The notes under the pieces are model-generated. The model was not told the DNA's origin. It searched no databases and saw only the letters and a list, made by a program, of their open reading frames with translations. Positions 7,317 through 17,246 of a DNA stretch of 64,000 nt are shown piece after piece (the stretch's first letter is position 1; the number at the start of each line of letters is the position of its first letter). Source of the DNA: Aquirufa antheringensis (lineage in GTDB: Bacteria; Bacteroidota; Bacteroidia; Cytophagales; Spirosomataceae); the NCBI RefSeq assembly GCF_004307425.1, contig NZ_SEWZ01000002.1:252935-316934 (forward strand). The letters are read 5' to 3'. The position numbers and the translations under genes were made by a program.

Positions 7317-8684
7317 TCAAAAGGCGTGTTTTTCAATTAAGGTCCAGCCTTTCGAAATGTCCTGCGCGAATTGCAGGCCGGCGCTTTCGAGAATGCCCTG
7401 TAAATCAGCGGTAATGTCAGTTGTTGTTTCCACGAATTGATGGAAAAAATCTTGTAAAGATTCGCCATACGTTTCCTCGCAAATCCGGATGAAGTCGGCT
7501 TTCGTGTAGCCTTTTTTCAATGCCCCAAACTCCGCGTTCATTTTATGCATTACTTCTTTTAACGACTTGCCATTTTTTGCCTGTAATTTTAGGTCCAAAG
7601 CCAAAGCCACCACCGCTCCCTTATAATAAATGGACGCGCGCTTAGAAGGCAAGCTCACCCCGTAACCGTCCAGCCATAAATCGATCGAACTTTCCTCTAG
7701 CGACTGCTGCGCATTCGCGTCGCGATCAAAATGTAACTTCAAGTTGCCTAATAAACCGGCCAGGTATTCTTGCCGATTCCAAACGCCCGACTCATACAAA
7801 AACCAATCCCCAAGATAGGTCGTAATTCCTTCCACGACCCAGCCGGTGGAAAACGGCACCTCTCGGTCGTATGCATAAGGAAATAGTTCCTTCGGGCGAA
7901 TCGTCGCAATGTTCCAAACGTGAAATAATTCGTGCGAACCTAAGCCGATCAAGTCTTCATAGGCATCGCGGTCCGGCGGTCCCATCACCATCATCGTAGA
8001 TTTTGTGTGCTCCACCCCGTGGTAATAGGGCGTAGGACAAACCCAGAGCATATAGTGGTATTCTTTGACGGGGAAAGTGCCCATCCAGTCGAGCTGGGTT
8101 TGGGTGAATTTTTCGTAGGCGTCTGTCAGTTTTTTCGTCAAAGCCTGGCGCGATCCCACTACATCGATCGCAAATTTCACGCCATTGCATTTCCATTTAT
8201 GTTGAAAGATGGCCGGGGCGGCGATGTAAGGCGAGTCCACAAGCTCGCGGTATTTTCCACCGTTTTTGAAAGTACAGACACTCTGCCAGCCAGCTGGTTT
8301 TTCAATCTGGATTTCGCAACGCTCGTTTTCACGGCCCTTGACATACAGAAGACAATTGATGAAATTGATATAGAGCAAGTCAGCCTCCGCCACAGATCCG
8401 CCGGCATCGGGTTGATTCGCATAATAGCTGTAGCGAATTTCGACGGTTTCTGATGCTTCTAAGGTCCAAATAGAGGAAGCGATTTTTTCGATGGGTATGG
8501 AAACACCCCCACTAAAAGCCTTTAAAACCGGAATGTTTTTCGCAAAGTTTTGAGCCTGGTAGCGGCCTGGGCGCCAAATAGGTAATTGAATCACCTGTTT
8601 GCCCGGTTTACGTGGGGTAAACTGAAAGGTGATGTCCAGATAGTTCGGCTTTTCAGCCAGCTGAATGTGATAGCGATTAAGCAT
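7317..8684 (-). CDS. M61-family (glycyl aminopeptidase-like) metallopeptidase without PDZ domain
   Basis: A 455-residue zinc peptidase. HELFH (residues 251-255) in LGSHELFHVWN is the M61 active-site helix, with VVEGITTYLGD downstream supplying the likely third ligand and YHGVEH (221-226) in place of the usual GGxEH. The N-terminal beta domain (1 to ~165) is typical. Most M61 proteins have about 580-620 residues and end in a PDZ domain; this one stops after the catalytic domain. No signal peptide is seen, so it appears cytoplasmic. Its ATG overlaps the recO stop (TAATG), so it is the last gene of the operon. Confidence 0.87.
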   Translation of the reverse strand: MLNRYHIQLAEKPNYLDITFQFTPRKPGKQVIQLPIWRPGRYQAQNFAKNIPVLKAFSGGVSIPIEKIASSIWTLEASETVEIRYSYYANQPDAGGSVAEADLLYINFINCLLYVKGRENERCEIQIEKPAGWQSVCTFKNGGKYRELVDSPYIAAPAIFQHKWKCNGVKFAIDVVGSRQALTKKLTDAYEKFTQTQLDWMGTFPVKEYHYMLWVCPTPYYHGVEHTKSTMMVMGPPDRDAYEDLIGLGSHELFHVWNIATIRPKELFPYAYDREVPFSTGWVVEGITTYLGDWFLYESGVWNRQEYLAGLLGNLKLHFDRDANAQQSLEESSIDLWLDGYGVSLPSKRASIYYKGAVVALALDLKLQAKNGKSLKEVMHKMNAEFGALKKGYTKADFIRICEETYGESLQDFFHQFVETTTDITADLQGILESAGLQFAQDISKGWTLIEKHAF

Positions 8685-9361
8685 TAGGCTAATACTTCTT
8701 GTAGGATTTGCAAGGAACGAATCTCTCCGAAATTTTCCATGTGCAATTGATAATAATTAAGCATTCCGGCCAATAATTCTTTGCGTTCCGCCCGGTGCAG
8801 CACAATGGGATGCCCGTAATCCGCGTGAATTAAGGCGTCTAATTCCGTAAAATTTGGCACGATGCAGCCGGCGGCTTTCAGTTGCTGGTAGAATTCTGCC
8901 GCATTGCCTGCCCCAAAACCTAAAAACGCCGCTAATTGCCACAGAAACTGCAAATGGAAATTTTCGAAATGTTCTGAAGCGCGATCCAGATACTGCATGG
9001 AATGGCTCAAGAACTCAAATAAAGCGGGATTTGCCTCCTCTTCTTTTAAAACTTTACTCAATACTTCGGAGAGGAATAAGGCAAGAGAAGACTTCGCGAT
9101 GTCGAAGGGGATGGCTTGGTAGGGGAAGAAACATTTGGCCTCTGAAATCCGATGCAACCCCTTTCCCGGCTTGTGGTAGACTTCTAAGTCTAGCAAGGTG
9201 AGCGGTTGGAAGAGGGCCATTTTATGCTTGGCTTTGGCAGAACGCACCCCATTTTCGATGTAAGAACTGATCCCCATTTCCGCGGTGTAGACGTTCACCA
9301 AGATCGAGGTTTCCCGATACCGCATATAGGAAATGACGATGCCTTGGGTTTTAGTTAGCAT
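8684..9361 (-). CDS. recO: DNA repair protein RecO
   Basis: A 225-residue RecO: an N-terminal OB fold (MLTKTQGIVISYMRYRETSI) followed by a helical domain. It works with RecR (and RecF) to load RecA on SSB-coated single-stranded DNA. No Cys4 zinc knuckle is seen in the helical domain, as in many Bacteroidota RecO proteins. It overlaps plsC by 11 bases upstream and the M61 gene by one base downstream, so translation is probably coupled. Confidence 0.92.
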   Translation of the reverse strand: MLTKTQGIVISYMRYRETSILVNVYTAEMGISSYIENGVRSAKAKHKMALFQPLTLLDLEVYHKPGKGLHRISEAKCFFPYQAIPFDIAKSSLALFLSEVLSKVLKEEEANPALFEFLSHSMQYLDRASEHFENFHLQFLWQLAAFLGFGAGNAAEFYQQLKAAGCIVPNFTELDALIHADYGHPIVLHRAERKELLAGMLNYYQLHMENFGEIRSLQILQEVLA

Positions 9362-10151
9362 TTGGGTCGGCCATCGGAATACCAGTAGCTTCCGAAATTC
9401 GTTGGCAAATTTCTTCGATTGAATCTGATTCTTTAAAGCGAATCGGGTCTTTGAACTCCACGCTCAAAGTCGTGTTACGTTTCTTTAAGAAGAAGCCTTT
9501 CTTGTCAAAGGCGCGGCGGAAACCGTTGATTTGGACAGGAACGACGATGGGATTTGCGGCCTTAATGAGGTGCGCAGTTCCTTTTCTGATGGGGGCAAAT
9601 GGACGCGTAGTTCCTTGTGGGAAACTAACTACCCAGCCAAAATTTAGGCCTTTAATAACCTTCGCTTGGGCTTCTAAATCTACCTCCCGCTTTACATCCT
9701 GGCCATGTGCACGCCAGGAGCGATTCACTAAAATAGCCCCGGCTAACGAAAATACCCGGGGTAAAAAACCATCCTCCTTCATCGTCTCTAATGCCGCCAC
9801 GTAAAAAAGCCGAGAACGCGGAGCCAGTAAATAAAAAGGAAAGCGAATACTGTTATTCACCCGCCATTTCACGGAGAAAAAGATGTGGTAGAGGCAAATC
9901 ACGTCCATAAAGTAGGTTTGGTGATTCGATAAAAACAGAACGCCTTCGTGTGGTAAATCGATGATTTTTTCAGTCCCCTTAATCTCGGTTTTATTGTAAA
10001 TGCTCAAGCGAGCAAAGGTTAACCAGCCTAGAATAAACACGATGATTCGTTTCATTCCGATCGGGTTCCCAAACGGGTCACGACGCACCAGACCCCAGCG
10101 GTCTAAGCAATCAAAAAAATGCTGTAAAAAGGTTATACTCTTAAAATCCAC
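9351..10151 (-). CDS. plsC: 1-acyl-sn-glycerol-3-phosphate acyltransferase family protein
   Basis: A 266-residue membrane-associated PlsC-type acyltransferase making phosphatidic acid or a related lipid. The catalytic histidine lies in LSNHQTYFMD (His77, Asp83): five residues separate His and Asp instead of the canonical four. The glycerophosphate-binding motif is FPQGTTRPFAPIRKGTAHL. A hydrophobic stretch near residues 35-50 is a probable membrane anchor. It overlaps the giant exported protein gene by 11 bases and recO by 11 bases. Confidence 0.85.
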   Translation of the reverse strand: MDFKSITFLQHFFDCLDRWGLVRRDPFGNPIGMKRIIVFILGWLTFARLSIYNKTEIKGTEKIIDLPHEGVLFLSNHQTYFMDVICLYHIFFSVKWRVNNSIRFPFYLLAPRSRLFYVAALETMKEDGFLPRVFSLAGAILVNRSWRAHGQDVKREVDLEAQAKVIKGLNFGWVVSFPQGTTRPFAPIRKGTAHLIKAANPIVVPVQINGFRRAFDKKGFFLKKRNTTLSVEFKDPIRFKESDSIEEICQRISEATGIPMADPNAN

Positions 10152-13100
10152 CGCTCTTCTCTTTGCCTTTCTTGGCTGGTTTTGTTTTTGTTGGTTCTAT
10201 CTTAGCCGGCGCTTTCTTCACCGGAATCAATGGTTTGTAATAGGTAGTGAAGCGCTTGATAAACGCATTTTTTTCTTCTGCAGCCGCCTCCACTACTTTT
10301 ATTCCGCCTTTTTTCTGTGTCTTCATCGACTCACGCACTGTGGCTAAAAAGGAATTGTCAGAAGAATAAACACCTAACTCTCCCTCAAAATAAGCGAAAT
10401 AATACCAAAGATCTTCGGATAATTCCCAATAGGCGTAAAACTCTTCCTTGTTTGGCTTCTTCACCACCTCCATCATCCCCTTCACCGTAGCATTCACATC
10501 TACCGGCCCCACATGAATCAAAGGCAGATCCCCTATCGAATAAAAAGCACTCAAATTAGGCGACCAAGCCCATTTTACAGAAGAGAAATTAATCATGCTG
10601 GCGAATTCAGGATCCACTTTATCCAAGGCCAAATGCTCCCGATCCATTCTGGCTTTCGTGGCCTCCGGAATTTTTTTGCCTAAAATCGGCTCTACCCGCT
10701 TCAAGTATTCGTCTCGATCCGCCGGCTCATCCGCCGCAGCTGTAAGTAATCCCTCTTCTAAATTGTATTTCACAATGCGATCGCCCATTTTCTGTAGAAT
10801 GGGAACCGGCACTTGAAACTGTAAACTGAGCCAAGATTCGATGCGCGGAATCAGCGTGTCGATGGACATCGAAATCTTACCAAAAGACCGTACCAGCTTA
10901 TTTCCCGTGAATAATTGCACCATCCCGTCCGTGTCCACGCGCTTTTTCGGAATCGATAAATGCATCTGCGATTCCGCATTTTTAATGCTGTACACTTCGG
11001 ACGCTTCCGTCACTTCGCCGGCCGCTTTGAACAAGACTGGGTCGTCTTCATTCGACATGGGACCTAGGAAAGAGGGGTATAATTTATTCGCCGCATTCAC
11101 GAAAATACCGGCGGTGACCGAGCGACCGAGTTCGTCTTTTAACTCGTCGTTTACCACAATTCCCTTCGAATTCGCGAATGGAATCCAGGCCGTTTTGAAT
11201 TTCAGGGTGCCTAATAAGGGCCGGATGGATCCTTTGAATTCCAAGCTCGGTTTTTCAGAAAGGAAATACACATCGCCTTTGAATTCTTGGTGTGCCGTTA
11301 ATTTTAAAGGCGTTTTCTCGATGTAGCGTGCCTCGGCTCGGATTCCTTCAGGCAGAAAATCGAAGTTCTTCATCGGAATCATCAAGCTGTCGCTTCCCTC
11401 CACCGGCAACAAGTAATTCGCTGTTCCCGTAAATCGATTCGCGTTAGCGGTAACGGTGTTGATGTTTGCCAAAACATGGCCATTCACCGTCGCCCTCGCT
11501 CCTACTAAAGATTTAAATTGGCCACCCTTCGCGATAGCGAGTAAGCCTTTTGCTGGATAAACGGTTGCAGGCCCAATCTCGATTTCTTTCACGCCTTCTA
11601 GCGAAATGACCTCAGAAACTTGATCCAGCACCCCAAATTTCGCGGTGATGGGCCCTGCTTTCGAAGTGGAATCTAAGATGTGTAAAACAGGCTTCTGTAG
11701 TTTGATCTTTTGGTTTTTTTGCTCCCAAACCGCTCCTGCGTAAGTCGTGGAATACCCTTGAATCGGCAAGACAGCTTTCGCATCTTCCACCGCTTTAAAG
11801 TTCAGATTCACCGCGCCGGGTGCAGCTTCGATAGAAATCCGTTCCGCCTGGAATACCGGTTTCTTCAAACCTATGGTGAGCGATGCATCCTTCGATTTCC
11901 ACGTCGCAGGTTGGAAATAATACAGTTCTGATTTCAGTTTTCCATCACCTAAGGTAATGTCGCCCTTCCCAAAAACCTGCTTCTTGTGCATCCAAACCGG
12001 ACCCTCTAATTGCAATTGATTCGCATAGAGCGCAAAGGAATTCTTCTCCGGATAAATGGCTAGGGAATCCTCGCGTGGCAACCAGGTGAATCGGTGTCCT
12101 GGCAGACTCGCAATGGGGCCTTTCTTGTTCGCCATCTCCCCTAGTTTCCCTTCGGAGCCGACACTAATTAGCGAATCCGGATACAGGAAGGCCTCTTTTA
12201 GCGTGGATTGGAACCCATCCATCGAGAAAAATCCTGCCGTGTGGAGGCCCTTTTTGTCCATTTCCAGTGGGGCGCTTAGGCTGAGGTTGGCCTTGTTTTG
12301 ATAGATTTTAAGGGGCGTTTTCTGAGTATAGGTAAAGCCAAAACTTTGGTCCGGCTTCAAGATCAATTGCGTGTTTAAAGCAGGAACTAGTCCTTTGGAA
12401 TGGAAAGTACCCACAAATACGGGCGCCTTTTGCGTCAAACTATCTAATGCAATGCTGGGCACCTTAAAATAGTAGGTCGAATCATACACCCCATTCGCGC
12501 GCCAGGGCTCGTCGAAGTGGGCGGTCATTCCCTTGGGAATAATCAATTTAGGGTATTCTGCTACGCCAAAACGTCCCGACTTATTTCCTGGTGGACTCAA
12601 AATAAGCGAACCAGATCCGTAACGAAAAGCCCCTCCAAACTCCTTGGATTGGCCTTTAGGGATAAAAGTGATCGAATCAATCTGCGCAAATTGCGCGGTA
12701 AAGTCGTTGAACTTGAAGGCAAAATCTGGGCCTCGGAAACGGTAATCACCGATCTTGATTTCGCCTAGGAAGTTGAAGTCGCGCCCTTTTTGGAAAGTCA
12801 ACGCCTCATCATACGGAATAAATTCCGCCTTCAGCGAGTCCGAAATCATTACCTGCTGGATGCCCCGAATGCGCAATTTCTTGTCTACTAAATCGAGGGA
12901 AATCGAGGCCGAATCCGCATCGAGATTTTCGCCCATCGAGGCCGCATAAAAGGTGTCAAAATCCTTTTTCTCATACGCCACACGTGCATAATGCCGCCCC
13001 AAAGCCGTAAAAGAATACAACCCGTCCACCACTTGCATATAGCCCGCATCCACATAGGACTGAAAACCGGATTGAATCTGCTCCGGCCGGCGATTCACTA

Positions 13101-14076
13101 AAACAGCTAGGTCGCCGATGGTCGCCGCCTCTACTTTATTCTCCACTACATAGCGGTACAGAATCCGCATAGGGCTATAATTCAACAAGCCTTGTAATTC
13201 CTGAATGCGGCCGTCGTTGTAATAATCCTTCGACTCAAGCCAGGCTGGAACTTGGTTTCGTCCGGAAATTTGGTAAAAATCGATGCGCTTTTCCTTCACC
13301 CTTAACACCCCTAAATCCACCGACATCCGCATCTCGTGGAACGTGTCTTCGAACAAGGCGCGATTCGTGGCACCGGTTAATTTTTTAAAATGGAAGGTCT
13401 GGTTTTTCGGATAATACTGACCGGCTAAATCCCTTCTTGTGAGCGAATCGTTTTCGCTTAATGGACTACTCCAGCGACCTTGCGGAACGACAATTGACGA
13501 GTCTGGCAAGAACCAGATCAGTGGCGCAGCCATCGTTCCCAGCTGTTGGAAATGCAAAGCCCCGTCCCTTAAACCTTTCCGCAGATCCTTGAAAACGGGT
13601 TTCCCCTCCGCTTTCCAGACATCGCCGATCATTTCGGTGGCTTCGGTTCCCTTAAATTCAAAGGGAAAGTATTTGTCTTTGCGCCGTAAGGTGAGTGATC
13701 CCTCGCCATTCAGCGCTTTTTCCTGCTCAATCCAGTCCGCCGAAATAAATCGAAGCGTTCCATTCGCCGGTTGAAATTGCATCGCATCGATTTGTAGACG
13801 TGCGTTCTTGTGACCTAGTTTTTCGCCTTGAATTTCTCCGCCTTTGGCTGTGCCGGTTTTCGACTTTTCGTCCCACGAAAATTCCGTCACTTGAAAAACG
13901 AGGCTATCATTCGCGACGCGGTAAGTGATTTCCGAGGGCCCCCACTGGTTCTTCTCTTTCTGAGCGCTATTCACGCGCAGCGAATAGGGCCCCACCTGAA
14001 TCTTTTGCGCAGAAAGGCTAAAGCTCAGGGCGAGGGTGAAAAGTAGGATGCGAAAGAAAGTGATCGTATTCTGCAT
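10141..14076 (-). CDS. Giant exported protein of unknown function (1311 aa)
   Basis: First gene of a four-gene operon (with plsC, recO and M61). The frame is open to 14241, but the ATG at 14076 gives a clean signal peptide (MQNTITFFRILLFTLALSFS) and avoids overlap with kdsC, so that start is chosen. The body is a long series of beta-rich segments. Around residues 295-365 (QGLLNYSPMRILYRYVVENK and on) it looks like a winged-helix module, which is surprising in an exported protein. The last ~25 residues are a Lys/Pro-rich tail. It belongs to a large Cytophagales-type periplasmic or envelope protein group I recognise only as hypothetical. No enzyme motif is seen; a scaffold or cell-surface role is a guess. 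Confidence 0.75.
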   Translation of the reverse strand: MQNTITFFRILLFTLALSFSLSAQKIQVGPYSLRVNSAQKEKNQWGPSEITYRVANDSLVFQVTEFSWDEKSKTGTAKGGEIQGEKLGHKNARLQIDAMQFQPANGTLRFISADWIEQEKALNGEGSLTLRRKDKYFPFEFKGTEATEMIGDVWKAEGKPVFKDLRKGLRDGALHFQQLGTMAAPLIWFLPDSSIVVPQGRWSSPLSENDSLTRRDLAGQYYPKNQTFHFKKLTGATNRALFEDTFHEMRMSVDLGVLRVKEKRIDFYQISGRNQVPAWLESKDYYNDGRIQELQGLLNYSPMRILYRYVVENKVEAATIGDLAVLVNRRPEQIQSGFQSYVDAGYMQVVDGLYSFTALGRHYARVAYEKKDFDTFYAASMGENLDADSASISLDLVDKKLRIRGIQQVMISDSLKAEFIPYDEALTFQKGRDFNFLGEIKIGDYRFRGPDFAFKFNDFTAQFAQIDSITFIPKGQSKEFGGAFRYGSGSLILSPPGNKSGRFGVAEYPKLIIPKGMTAHFDEPWRANGVYDSTYYFKVPSIALDSLTQKAPVFVGTFHSKGLVPALNTQLILKPDQSFGFTYTQKTPLKIYQNKANLSLSAPLEMDKKGLHTAGFFSMDGFQSTLKEAFLYPDSLISVGSEGKLGEMANKKGPIASLPGHRFTWLPREDSLAIYPEKNSFALYANQLQLEGPVWMHKKQVFGKGDITLGDGKLKSELYYFQPATWKSKDASLTIGLKKPVFQAERISIEAAPGAVNLNFKAVEDAKAVLPIQGYSTTYAGAVWEQKNQKIKLQKPVLHILDSTSKAGPITAKFGVLDQVSEVISLEGVKEIEIGPATVYPAKGLLAIAKGGQFKSLVGARATVNGHVLANINTVTANANRFTGTANYLLPVEGSDSLMIPMKNFDFLPEGIRAEARYIEKTPLKLTAHQEFKGDVYFLSEKPSLEFKGSIRPLLGTLKFKTAWIPFANSKGIVVNDELKDELGRSVTAGIFVNAANKLYPSFLGPMSNEDDPVLFKAAGEVTEASEVYSIKNAESQMHLSIPKKRVDTDGMVQLFTGNKLVRSFGKISMSIDTLIPRIESWLSLQFQVPVPILQKMGDRIVKYNLEEGLLTAAADEPADRDEYLKRVEPILGKKIPEATKARMDREHLALDKVDPEFASMINFSSVKWAWSPNLSAFYSIGDLPLIHVGPVDVNATVKGMMEVVKKPNKEEFYAYWELSEDLWYYFAYFEGELGVYSSDNSFLATVRESMKTQKKGGIKVVEAAAEEKNAFIKRFTTYYKPLIPVKKAPAKIEPTKTKPAKKGKEKSGGF

Positions 14077-14128
14077 AAAGGGATAAAAATACATAAAATA
14101 TTCAGATATTTGGGTCAAAATAATCCCT

Positions 14129-14638
14129 ATGTCTAACGTACTTTCCTTATTCTCAGCTATTAAAGCCTTTATTTTTGACATCGACGGTGTGATGACGGAC
14201 GGCAATGTACACGTTCTGGAGACAGGCGAACATTTCCGCACCTTCTACATCCGCGATGGCTATGCGCTAGAAAAAGCGCGGGAGGCTGATTTTCAACTGT
14301 GCGTTATCACAGGCGGAAGTCATCCAGGGGTCAAAAAACGTTTAGAAAACCTCAAGTTTCAACACATCTATTTCGGTTTAGGCGGGAAAGATAAATTAGA
14401 AACCTACCTCGAATTATTGCCCAAATTAGGGGTCAAAGAAAATGAAATCCTATATATGGGCGACGATATGGCGGATTTAAAAGTCCTGTCTCGTCCAGAT
14501 ATTTTAAGCACTTGTCCGGCAGATGCGATTCCTGAATTGCACCAAGTCGTGAAATACGTTTCTCCTTTTAATGGTGGCCGCGGTGCGGTGAGAGATGTGA
14601 TTGAAAAAGTATTAAAACTCCAAGGAAAATGGGCTTAA
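14129..14638 (+). CDS. kdsC: 3-deoxy-D-manno-octulosonate 8-phosphate phosphatase (KdsC family)
   Basis: A 169-residue cap-less HAD-IIIA phosphatase. Motif I is DIDGVMTDG (Asp17, Asp19), motif II is CVITGG, and motif IV is YMGDDMADL. Length and motifs match KdsC, which removes the phosphate from KDO-8-P for lipid A-core synthesis and works as a tetramer. It overlaps the gamma carbonic anhydrase gene by 10 bases. The gene upstream is divergent, with only 52 bases between. Confidence 0.9.
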   Translation: MSNVLSLFSAIKAFIFDIDGVMTDGNVHVLETGEHFRTFYIRDGYALEKAREADFQLCVITGGSHPGVKKRLENLKFQHIYFGLGGKDKLETYLELLPKLGVKENEILYMGDDMADLKVLSRPDILSTCPADAIPELHQVVKYVSPFNGGRGAVRDVIEKVLKLQGKWA

Positions 14639-15150
14639 TCTTACCAGTAAAGGGGATATCACCCGTTTTAGGAGAAGACAACTGGGTCGCACCTAATGCC
14701 ACCATCGTGGGGGATGTACAGACTGGAAAGCAGTGTACAATCTGGTTCAATGCGGTTGTACGCGGGGATGTGAATTCCATTCGCATCGGCCATTATTCGA
14801 ACATTCAGGACGGTGCGGTAGTGCATTGCACCTACCAAAAAACCGTTACTTCCATCGGTGATTATGTTTCTATCGCACACAACGCGATCGTTCACGGATG
14901 TACCATCGAAGACAATGTGCTCATCGGAATGGGGGCCATCGTGATGGACAACGCCTACATTGAAACAGGCAGTATCGTTGCAGCAGGTGCCGTGGTGACG
15001 CAAGGAACTCGGGTGCCGGCAGGCAGTATTTACGCGGGAAATCCGGCCAAATATTTAAAAGATGTCAGCCCTGAGGCGGCTGAAGTTTTCAAGCGCACGG
15101 CCTATAATTATGTAGAATACGCGTCTTGGTTTTCAAATCCAACACAATGA
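14629..15150 (+). CDS. Gamma-class carbonic anhydrase family protein
   Basis: A 173-residue left-handed beta-helix trimer protein built on hexapeptide repeats (for example [20 protein letters not shown]). The three zinc ligands of the gamma carbonic anhydrase/YrdA group are present: His66 (VVHC), His84 (IAHN) and His89 (IVHG). It may hydrate CO2 or bind metal without that activity, as for several YrdA/PaaY relatives. It lies between kdsC and the VF530-type gene in a tight operon. Confidence 0.9.
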   Translation: MGLILPVKGISPVLGEDNWVAPNATIVGDVQTGKQCTIWFNAVVRGDVNSIRIGHYSNIQDGAVVHCTYQKTVTSIGDYVSIAHNAIVHGCTIEDNVLIGMGAIVMDNAYIETGSIVAAGAVVTQGTRVPAGSIYAGNPAKYLKDVSPEAAEVFKRTAYNYVEYASWFSNPTQ

Positions 15151-15401
15151 GCAATGATCCCTTACATGGCGTAACACTCGAAGCCATTTTAACTGATCTA
15201 GTCGATTTATTAGGCTGGGAAGAGATGGCTCGCAAAATCCGCATTAACTGCTTTGCAAGCGATCCGAGTATCAAATCTAGCTTAACATTCTTGCGCAAGA
15301 CGCCTTGGGCGAGGGCGAAGGTGGAGACGCTGTATATTTGGAATATTAAAAAACTAGAGAAGCACAAAAAGGCCCGCAATGCCCAGCAGGTAGACGAGTA
15401 G
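15147..15401 (+). CDS. VF530-family small DNA-binding protein (DUF2132)
   Basis: An 84-residue protein. It contains the DUF2132 signature [20 protein letters not shown] and [13 protein letters not shown]. The start at 15147 overlaps the previous stop (ATGA) and removes seven upstream residues that do not match the family. VF530-type proteins are small helical proteins with proposed DNA binding. The last 48 bases overlap the end of the antiporter gene on the other strand, so the final ~15 residues are encoded opposite the antiporter C-terminus. Confidence 0.85.
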   Translation: MSNDPLHGVTLEAILTDLVDLLGWEEMARKIRINCFASDPSIKSSLTFLRKTPWARAKVETLYIWNIKKLEKHKKARNAQQVDE

Positions 15402-16376
15402 GACCACAAAGGAGTCGTAGCCCATCCGCAGAATTTGCTTTTTCGGGTGTATCACCATTCCCACCATGTAAATGCCGGTTAAGAAGATGCCCAAAGCCGT
15501 GAGGTAAATATCTGGTTTAGAAATACTCGGCAAAATCGCGTCGCCACCGATCAGTGAGGCGACTAAAAACAAGACCGGCAAGAAGGCATTACCGCCAAAA
15601 ATATCACTCACTGCCATATTATAATCCCGGATCCGTGCTGACGCAATTCCGGTGGAAATCTCCGGCAAGGCGGTGCAAAGTGCCAGTATTGTTCCTCCAA
15701 AAAGTACCCCATCAATCCCCCAGCGAACAGACAACGTTTCTCCAGAAGCTTCTAAGGCCCAGCCAGCGCTTAAGGTGAGCACGGCGCCACCCGCTAAGAC
15801 GAAAAAGGCTTGACGTAATGTCCCCTTAAAACGAACATTGGGATGACGAAGCTGGTAATTCACATCTTGTTTGCTGCGGTAGTCCGGCTCGGATTTACCT
15901 ACTTTGGCAATCATAAAAATCGATCCCAACCAGATTAATGCAATCATCCACTCGAAGGGGGTCGAACGCAATAGCAGGAAAGAGGACGGGAATGTGGTCC
16001 CCATCAGTACCAAAGTCAAGATAAATATAAGCGCCACACCCTCTAAAACGAGTACCTTTGAATGCCCTTTCCAAGTCAAGGGGGCCGATCTCCCTACCCC
16101 AAATACATCGATTAACACCAACACCACCGTCTGAATCGCAATGCCGCCTAAAATATTGCTGACAGCGATATCATAATCTCGGTGATAGGCCGCGACAACC
16201 GTAATAGCGATTTCAGGCAGATTAGTCACGATGGCCAAAAAAACCATCCCCCCAAAAGCCTCCCCTAAATCATAGTGGTCTGTAATATGGTCAATGGCCT
16301 TAGTCAAGTGGATTCCGGTGATCCAGATCACAGCGGTTGAAACCAGAAAAATAGCTACTAGGATGAAATCAGACAT
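15354..16376 (-). CDS. CaCA-superfamily cation antiporter (Ca2+/Na+ or H+ exchanger type)
   Basis: A 340-residue inner-membrane protein with about ten hydrophobic helices in two inverted halves. Each half has an alpha-repeat: [15 protein letters not shown] (42-56) and [16 protein letters not shown] (227-242), which carry the conserved acidic residue of the ion site. It likely exports Ca2+ or another cation in exchange for Na+ or H+. It follows the BASS transporter with an 8-base overlap, and its 3' end overlaps the DUF2132 gene on the opposite strand by 48 bases. Confidence 0.87.
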   Translation of the reverse strand: MSDFILVAIFLVSTAVIWITGIHLTKAIDHITDHYDLGEAFGGMVFLAIVTNLPEIAITVVAAYHRDYDIAVSNILGGIAIQTVVLVLIDVFGVGRSAPLTWKGHSKVLVLEGVALIFILTLVLMGTTFPSSFLLLRSTPFEWMIALIWLGSIFMIAKVGKSEPDYRSKQDVNYQLRHPNVRFKGTLRQAFFVLAGGAVLTLSAGWALEASGETLSVRWGIDGVLFGGTILALCTALPEISTGIASARIRDYNMAVSDIFGGNAFLPVLFLVASLIGGDAILPSISKPDIYLTALGIFLTGIYMVGMVIHPKKQILRMGYDSFVVLLVYLLGIAGLFVLL

Positions 16377-17229
16377 GTTCGCCGCGATTTACCAGCCAGC
16401 CAAAAATAGCCGCCGTGATGAACATGATAATACTATACACCACCGCCGGAATCGTCATTGTCCCATTCCCGATCTCGCTCAAGGCAATAAATATCGCCAA
16501 AGACCCATTGTGAATCCCGATCTCCATCCCTATCGCGATGGCCTGCTTCTTCTCCAAATTCAACAATCGCGGCAGAAAATACCCAATCGAAAGGCAGGCC
16601 ACATTAAATAAAAGACAAGCCAAACCGACCGTCTGAATATCTTGCATCAAGTGATCGCGCTCTTTCCATCCGGCCAAAACGATAATTAAGGCGAGGAAAA
16701 TCGCGGATAAGATTTTCACGGGAGACTCGAGCTTTTGTGCAAATCCGGGTGCTTTTTTTCGAACCAACATCCCGATCGAAACAGGTAAAATAACAATCAA
16801 ACACACCTCTAATACTTTCGAAAATTGCAGAGGAACGTAGGCGTCCTGCTGCATCAATAATTTCATCGAAAGATTGACGATAAAAGCGATGGAAACCACC
16901 GATAAAATGCTGTTGAGGGCGGTGAGGGTGACATTCAGCGCGACGTCGCCTTTGGCAATATGCGAATACAAATTCGCCGAAGGACCGCCAGGAGCCGCAG
17001 CTAAAAGCATCAAACCGACGGCTAATTCAGGGGGTAAGTTTAGCCCTTTCGCGATGAAAAAGCAGATGATAGGCAGCAGAATCATTTGGGTTCCTAGGCC
17101 TACGATGACCGCTTTCGGATATTCATAGACGCGCTTGAAATCCGCCATCGTGAGCGACAAACCTAATCCGGTCATAATTATCGCGAGGGCGATGGGCATT
17201 AAAACGACGGAGAGAAAGCTTGCTTGCAT
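16369..17229 (-). CDS. Bile acid:sodium symporter (BASS) family transporter
   Basis: A 286-residue inner-membrane protein with nine or ten transmembrane helices. BASS-type features are GLSLTMADFKRV near the N-terminus, LMLLAAAPGGPSANLYSHIA and GMEIGIHNGSLAIF, which form the crossover and Na+ sites. Bacterial members carry organic anions such as pantoate or other carboxylates; the substrate here is unknown. It is the first gene of a two-gene operon with the CaCA antiporter. Confidence 0.88.
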   Translation of the reverse strand: MQASFLSVVLMPIALAIIMTGLGLSLTMADFKRVYEYPKAVIVGLGTQMILLPIICFFIAKGLNLPPELAVGLMLLAAAPGGPSANLYSHIAKGDVALNVTLTALNSILSVVSIAFIVNLSMKLLMQQDAYVPLQFSKVLEVCLIVILPVSIGMLVRKKAPGFAQKLESPVKILSAIFLALIIVLAGWKERDHLMQDIQTVGLACLLFNVACLSIGYFLPRLLNLEKKQAIAIGMEIGIHNGSLAIFIALSEIGNGTMTIPAVVYSIIMFITAAIFGWLVNRGEHV

Positions 17230-17246
17230 GCGAAAATTTTTAAACC

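Noticed and set aside
8007-8453. Plus-strand coding frame opposite the M61 gene
   Set aside because: It lies wholly antisense to a well-supported gene and resembles no protein family.
14077-14241. 55 extra N-terminal residues of the giant exported protein
   Set aside because: They overlap kdsC on the other strand and hide the signal peptide; the ATG at 14076 gives a normal leader.
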